From contig JAFTPU010000012.1 in assembly GCA_017463105.1 (NCBI GenBank), positions 93,022 to 157,021 of the forward strand: a stretch of 64,000 nucleotides of DNA, read 5' to 3'. Shown here one piece after another: positions 59,095 through 64,000 of the stretch. The notes below the pieces were generated by a model. The model was given only the letters and a program-made list of their open reading frames with translations. It searched no databases and was not told the origin of the DNA. How positions within the stretch are numbered: the stretch's first letter is position 1; every line of letters starts with the position of its first letter. This DNA comes from Clostridia bacterium. Lineage in GTDB: Bacteria > Bacillota > Clostridia > Christensenellales > Borkfalkiaceae. Position numbers and translations under genes: made by a program.

Positions 59095-62000
59095 ATGAAA
59101 AAAAGAACAAAAATATTTGCCGGAATACTTATGTCGATAATTCTTGCGTATGCGGGATGTAAAGAAGCCGACGTGTCGGGGGATTCTTCCCCTGATACGC
59201 CTCCCGCGGGCAGCTCCGAAACGCTCTCGGACGAATCCGAAACGACGTCGGGCGGTTCCGAGACGGGTTCGGATAACACCCAAACGGATTCGGATAACAC
59301 CCAAACGGATTCGGGCAGTTCTTCGGCGGATCCCGTCGTTGTGATAACCCCCGTTTCGGAAAGCGTCGATATCAAGGACGAGGAGATCGCTTCGTACGAT
59401 TTTACGAAATTATTCTCGGTTACCTCGGAAGGAGCCGCCTTGACGGTGGACGCTTCTTGGATAGACGTTTCCGCGCTTTCTCAGACGGCGGGAAGCTACG
59501 AGATCTCGTGCGACTACGGCGGCGCTTCGGCGAAGATATGCGTGAACGTTCTTGCGACCGTCTATGACGTACAGTTATCGCTCGAAGAGATCACCCTCAA
59601 TAAATCGTTGTACGAAACGTACGATTTCAAGAGTCTGTTCACCGTTTTGGCGGACGGCGAGAACGTGGAGATCACGGACGACATGATCGAAACGGATCTG
59701 CGTGCAGAAGCGGGCTCGTATACGTATACGGTGACGGTGAAGGGCGTGAGCAAGACGCTGAAGGTGCAGCTTACGAACGAGCACGATATCCTTATCGTGA
59801 ACACGTATCCCGAAATGGCAATATCGGAAACGGAGCTTGCGGATTTCGATTATACGAAGCTGTTTTCCCTGTACGTGGACGGCGTGCAGGTAAAGGTGAC
59901 GGCGGACATGATCGACGCGTCCGCGCTTGCGGACGCTGCGGCGGGCAATCGCTACGCGGTTTCGCTTGCCTATACGCAGGACGACTCAACGCTTGAAGAG
60001 ACGGCGTACGTAAACGTAAAAGAGGCGGAGGCGCTGACGATCAACGCCAAAAACGTCGTGACCTATCCCAACGGCGAATTCATCGATCTTACCACGCTGT
60101 TCGAGATCAGAAGGGGCGAGGAAATCATTCCCGTTACCGACGACATGATCACGGGTTCGATCGATTATACGACGGTGGGAGAAAACCAAATCACGCTGGA
60201 ATACGAAGGCGAGATCAAGACCGCCGTCGTGGAAGTGAAACGCGGAGTTATTATCAATTATAAGCTCGCCGATACCATCGTAGTCAAGAAAGGAACGGAT
60301 ATGTTCTCGTATTCTTTCGCGAACGATTTCGTCGTGACGATCAACGGGATTCGCTTTACGGGAATCGACGGGTATATCGATACGACGGAAGTGGATTTCG
60401 ACACGGTCGGAGAATATACCGCGACGCTGACGATACCGTACAACGAAAAGACGGTCGGCTTGAGCGGCGTGAAGTTCGATTACATAGAAGCCGCGATCCG
60501 TTACGTGGTCGTGGAAAAGGATTACGAGCTTTCGGTCAACGCCGAATCCGTCCGACTTCCCTTGGGAACGACGGAGTATAACGTGTTCGGGAATCTGAAG
60601 CTGACGATCAACGGCAAGAATCAGACGCTTACGCAGAATAAGGATTACGTGGACGTGATCACCTGTTATGCGGAGCTCCTTTCCGACCCGATCGATTTTA
60701 ACGACGCGGCGGAACAGGAGGTATGCGTCGCCGTGTACGTCAACGGTACGGAAAACGATCCCGTGACGGTACGCTACACCGTGCAGATACAGTCGGATAT
60801 CGTCATTACGCCGACGGATAAAGTCGTCTATGCGGGGCAAACGCTCTTTACCACCGATCTGTTTACGGTGACGGAGGGCGGAACGGAGATCGAACCCACG
60901 TACGAGATGATCACGGGCAAAGCCGACGTGTTCACGCCCGGCGTTTACCTCGTGGATATCGATTATAAAGGCGTAAAAGCACAGGCGCGGGTGGTCGTTT
61001 TGGACAACGCCATCAAGGGCGTATACCACACTGAATTGAAAACGATCGTCGAAACCTCGAACGATACGGACGAAGAGTACGGAACGGAGACCACTACCGC
61101 GACGACTTTGGAAGATCTGGTCATCGACGAGGACGGCAAGATCGCGATCGGCGGTAGAGAACTCACGCTTTTAAACGCTTTGGACGAAAACACGCTGCTT
61201 CTGAAATACAGATCGTACGAATACACGATGTATATTTCCGACGGCATCGTCGTGCTCGACCCCGACAATTCGATCAGACTTTCTTACAACAACGACAAGC
61301 GGCCCATGGTCTATTTCGACGCGGATACGTGGACGGTCGAGGAGCACGTAACGATCAATTACGGCAGTACGTACGTATTGCAAGGCACGTATGCGGGACA
61401 TTATTCGATCGACGCGTTCAGACTCGTTTCCACGGAAAACGAAACGGAGCTTTGGTACGGTTTGAACGTTCTTCTTGTCGACAGGAACTCGGCGGATACC
61501 GTTTATAGCGTGTCGTGGGGCGAAGTGGAGTTTGCCGAAGATTTCGTACGGGAGACGGGCGCGCAATCCTCTGCCGTAATGAACGGAACAACGTATAAAT
61601 TCACGATGACAAGCGCGACGGTCGCCACGGCGAAACGGGAGACGGCGGAAAAGAAATATACGAACATGACCTTTACGGGCACGATCGACGGGGCGGAAGC
61701 CAAGCTTTACGCCGATCAGTACGAGGGCTTCTCGCTGTATATCGGCACGGAGAAGATATTCGGCGCGAGTACGCTGGAGATCTCCGAGATGAAAAACGGC
61801 GGCGTGAATTATGCGGAGGACACCGTATTCTTCTACGATTACGACGACGCCGTATATTCCTATAAGTTCGTTTTGGACGTCGAATCCCTTACGTTCACCG
61901 TTGCGGAGCGCGACGGACTTTTCGGAAAATATGAGACGGACGGAAAATTCATTTTCCTCGACGGCTACGGAACGGGCGTCGTGAGCTTCGATACGAGCTC

Positions 62001-63513
62001 CTATTATACGACGCAGCTTGCGTACAGCCTTCACGACCGTAAACTCGATCTGCGCTACGTAAATACGACGTATAAATTCCAATACGGCACGTACGCGACG
62101 TTGTTTATCGATCCGTTCATGAACGTGCTGACGGCGGCGGATTTTGCCGATCCTAAGCTGAACGGTACGGAGTTTGTCAACAGTGTGGTCACGAACGGTG
62201 CGATCGTCCGTATCCATTCGTATAAAGTGGGCGCCGCAAGCGACTCGGTGGCGAAAGCGCAATTGTATTCGAATATCGAGATCGTCACGAAGGACGGCGC
62301 GTTGGACAGCACGCAGAAAAAATCGTATATCAACACCTCGTGTATCCGTTTCAACACGCCGGGCTTTTATCAGATGATCGTTACGGTCGATTCGGTGCAA
62401 GCGTATTATACGATACAGGTGCTAGAAGCCGTTTACGCGGACAACGCCTTGGCGAAAACCTACGGCGCGGGCGTTCTGTTCCCGCAGAACAGCTTCTCGA
62501 TCGATCAATACGGTCAGGCGACGATCAACGTCGACGGCACCATGTACAGCGGTAACGCGAAGATCACGGAAGTAAGCGACGCGTTTCTGATCAACGCTTC
62601 CTGTGAAGGAAAAGCCGCGATCACCTTGAAAGGCGAACGCCTCGCGGACGGGCTCGTCCTCGTCAGATGTACGGGCGGCGCCGTATTCAACGACTATTTC
62701 ACGACGAATAACTACACCGTTTCGGGAACCTCCGACTTTATCCTCCGCGGCTTTGCCGCGGGCGAACGGACCGTGTACGTGTACAGCAAGAGCGAGACCG
62801 CGCTCGGCGAGATCGTCACGGTGGAAAGTCTTTCCGATACGGTCGCGCTCGGCGCGATCCTCAAGATCACGGCGACGGACGGCGAGCACTACGTAAAACT
62901 TCTCGGTTTTTCGGACGTCAAAAAGGGCTTGGAAAAGGCGGACGCTTACCGCGGCGCGTATACCGTCGGCGACGCTACGCTGACGTTGGACGGCTTCGGC
63001 AACGCAACGCTCGGTACGGCAAGCGGCGCGTATACGCTGAACGGCAGAGTCGCGCTTGTGACCGTGAACGACAAGACCTCCGTTTACCGTTTGGACAACG
63101 CGACGTACACGGCGGCGCTGTTGGATATCAAATTGGATAACAGCCTCGTCAACGGCAAAACGTTCGGCGCGTCCTACTACTTCACCTGCGACGGCTATAT
63201 GTATTTGGCGGAAACCACGTTCGAGTTCGGCGATAACGGCGTTGTGACGGTGCGTTCCACGTCCTCGGAACACGATAACGGCGAGGACGCTTGCACGACC
63301 GATCTGTATGCGCCCGATTTCGCCTCGGCGAGCGGCGTGGCGGGTACGTATTCGGTGAACGGTAACAAGCTGACCGTGACCGTTGCGGGAAAAACTTTTG
63401 TGTTTGTGATAGGAAACGTGGTAAGCGTAGACAGTATCACGTGCGAAACGACTACGGCGGCGAGCGATGCCCACGGGTATTTCTCCGTCGGAACCGTATT
63501 TGAAAACGTATAG
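59095..63513 (+). CDS. Large multi-Ig-like surface lipoprotein
   Basis: A 1472-aa exported protein with probable lipid anchor (LAYAGC, Cys22). A Ser/Thr/Asp linker with a 21-bp DNA repeat follows (30-80). About six Ig-like bacterial domains of 75-100 residues run from 85 to 640, each with a DFTKLF or related phrase followed by VTADMID-like strands and a closing VNV. From 640 the protein changes to beta-rich lipocalin-like units (VYHTELKTIVETSND; GKYETDGKFIFLDGYGTGVV). Adhesin or substrate-binding role is inferred from architecture only. Confidence 0.78.
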   Translation: MKKRTKIFAGILMSIILAYAGCKEADVSGDSSPDTPPAGSSETLSDESETTSGGSETGSDNTQTDSDNTQTDSGSSSADPVVVITPVSESVDIKDEEIASYDFTKLFSVTSEGAALTVDASWIDVSALSQTAGSYEISCDYGGASAKICVNVLATVYDVQLSLEEITLNKSLYETYDFKSLFTVLADGENVEITDDMIETDLRAEAGSYTYTVTVKGVSKTLKVQLTNEHDILIVNTYPEMAISETELADFDYTKLFSLYVDGVQVKVTADMIDASALADAAAGNRYAVSLAYTQDDSTLEETAYVNVKEAEALTINAKNVVTYPNGEFIDLTTLFEIRRGEEIIPVTDDMITGSIDYTTVGENQITLEYEGEIKTAVVEVKRGVIINYKLADTIVVKKGTDMFSYSFANDFVVTINGIRFTGIDGYIDTTEVDFDTVGEYTATLTIPYNEKTVGLSGVKFDYIEAAIRYVVVEKDYELSVNAESVRLPLGTTEYNVFGNLKLTINGKNQTLTQNKDYVDVITCYAELLSDPIDFNDAAEQEVCVAVYVNGTENDPVTVRYTVQIQSDIVITPTDKVVYAGQTLFTTDLFTVTEGGTEIEPTYEMITGKADVFTPGVYLVDIDYKGVKAQARVVVLDNAIKGVYHTELKTIVETSNDTDEEYGTETTTATTLEDLVIDEDGKIAIGGRELTLLNALDENTLLLKYRSYEYTMYISDGIVVLDPDNSIRLSYNNDKRPMVYFDADTWTVEEHVTINYGSTYVLQGTYAGHYSIDAFRLVSTENETELWYGLNVLLVDRNSADTVYSVSWGEVEFAEDFVRETGAQSSAVMNGTTYKFTMTSATVATAKRETAEKKYTNMTFTGTIDGAEAKLYADQYEGFSLYIGTEKIFGASTLEISEMKNGGVNYAEDTVFFYDYDDAVYSYKFVLDVESLTFTVAERDGLFGKYETDGKFIFLDGYGTGVVSFDTSSYYTTQLAYSLHDRKLDLRYVNTTYKFQYGTYATLFIDPFMNVLTAADFADPKLNGTEFVNSVVTNGAIVRIHSYKVGAASDSVAKAQLYSNIEIVTKDGALDSTQKKSYINTSCIRFNTPGFYQMIVTVDSVQAYYTIQVLEAVYADNALAKTYGAGVLFPQNSFSIDQYGQATINVDGTMYSGNAKITEVSDAFLINASCEGKAAITLKGERLADGLVLVRCTGGAVFNDYFTTNNYTVSGTSDFILRGFAAGERTVYVYSKSETALGEIVTVESLSDTVALGAILKITATDGEHYVKLLGFSDVKKGLEKADAYRGAYTVGDATLTLDGFGNATLGTASGAYTLNGRVALVTVNDKTSVYRLDNATYTAALLDIKLDNSLVNGKTFGASYYFTCDGYMYLAETTFEFGDNGVVTVRSTSSEHDNGEDACTTDLYAPDFASASGVAGTYSVNGNKLTVTVAGKTFVFVIGNVVSVDSITCETTTAASDAHGYFSVGTVFENV
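59268..59309 (+). repeat. 21-bp tandem repeat in the linker of the Ig-like lipoprotein
   Basis: Two copies starting TTCGGATAACACCCAAACGG, with a partial third, encode SDNTQTD repeats. Seven-codon units allow in-frame length change of the linker. Confidence 0.75.
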
Positions 63514-63553
63514 TACAATTTTACTATAAAAAATATATAAAGGAGAAACAAAA

Positions 63554-64000
63554 ATGAAAAGAAACAAACTGTTGGCTTTAACGGCGCTCGTCTTTTCTCT
63601 GGCGCTCTTCGGCGCTTGCGACGATTCCGAATCGTCGTCGGAGTCCCACGAGCACTCTTACGGCGCATGGACGATCGTGAACGAACCCACGGAAAGTGCC
63701 GCGGGTAAAGCAACGAGAGAATGCGACTGCGATGAAGTGGAAGAAAAGCCGCTCCCCGCTTTGAGCGACGCCTCCGTTTGGCAGGTAACGGAAACCCCCG
63801 CAACGCACGAAGCGGCGGGTAGCAAGGTCTACACCTCCGAATACGGCACGGTAACCGTAACGATTGCGCAGGGCACGCATACTTACGGCGCATGGACGAT
63901 CGTGAACGAACCCACGGAAACGACGGAGGGTAAAGCGACGAGAACGTGCGATTGCACGGACGTCGAGGAAAAAACTTTGCCCGTATTGACGGACGCCACC
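63554..64000 (+). CDS. Lipoprotein with 75-residue tandem repeats, cut by window edge
   Basis: The first 149 codons are visible. Lipobox LFGAC with Cys22, short Ser/Glu linker, then repeats beginning HSYGAWTIVNEPTE (63653) and HTYGAWTIVNEPTE (63878), 225 nt apart, each with a CDC motif. The intervening half (WQVTETPATHEAAGSKVY) is a related unit. AAGGAG precedes the ATG. Similar short repeats occur in surface proteins of gut Clostridia; function unknown. Confidence 0.75.
   Translation, partial: MKRNKLLALTALVFSLALFGACDDSESSSESHEHSYGAWTIVNEPTESAAGKATRECDCDEVEEKPLPALSDASVWQVTETPATHEAAGSKVYTSEYGTVTVTIAQGTHTYGAWTIVNEPTETTEGKATRTCDCTDVEEKTLPVLTDAT

Overview
The window looks like a chromosome segment of a low-to-moderate GC Bacillota, probably an uncultured gut Clostridia member. 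Evidence is strong AAGGAGG-type ribosome binding sites, sigma-A promoters with 17-bp spacers, many short-signal lipoproteins, an oligopeptide ABC transporter and BspA-type leucine-rich surface proteins. The species cannot be named from sequence alone.

Positions 1 to about 32123 are an integrated siphophage-type prophage with HK97-type head genes. The left part holds a tyrosine integrase cut by the window edge and a CI-like repressor. Next comes a switch region with three regularly spaced operators and two opposed promoters, then a DnaQ-like exonuclease with a BRCT domain. Then comes the most striking locus, a complete diversity-generating retroelement (DGR, 3093-5906). It has two tandem variable C-type-lectin-like target genes, an Avd-like gene, a template repeat and a reverse transcriptase. 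All 26 mismatches between the two variable repeats and the template fall on template adenines. A 12-bp perfect inverted repeat brackets the template. Replication genes follow, with an iteron-type candidate origin inside the initiator gene. Then come small early genes, two of them apparently frameshifted, and an ordered late operon: HNH, TerS, TerL, portal, protease, capsid, connectors, tail tube, frameshifted tail chaperone, tape measure, Dit, tail tip, fibre and holin-like gene. A conversion module at the right end carries an Ltp-like superinfection-exclusion protein opposite an XRE regulator. The right attachment site is recognisable as a tRNA 3' end (32101-32123). A Walker B substitution in TerL and the two frameshifts raise the possibility that the prophage is decaying.

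From 32124 to 34700 is host DNA next to the insertion site. It holds tRNA-type terminators, a roughly 330-nt structured non-coding transcript with its own promoter and terminator that I cannot assign to a known family, and a scrambled restriction-modification remnant.

From 34751 to the right edge is a host locus that looks devoted to peptide scavenging at the cell surface. It has a membrane M28 aminopeptidase, an OppABCDF oligopeptide importer with an unusually long binding protein, and a 2481-residue S8 protease carrying a BspA leucine-rich array. A run of lipoproteins with Ig-like or Fn3-like modules follows, the last cut by the window edge. A dispersed 16-bp palindrome occurs five times, in my reading only in the prophage.
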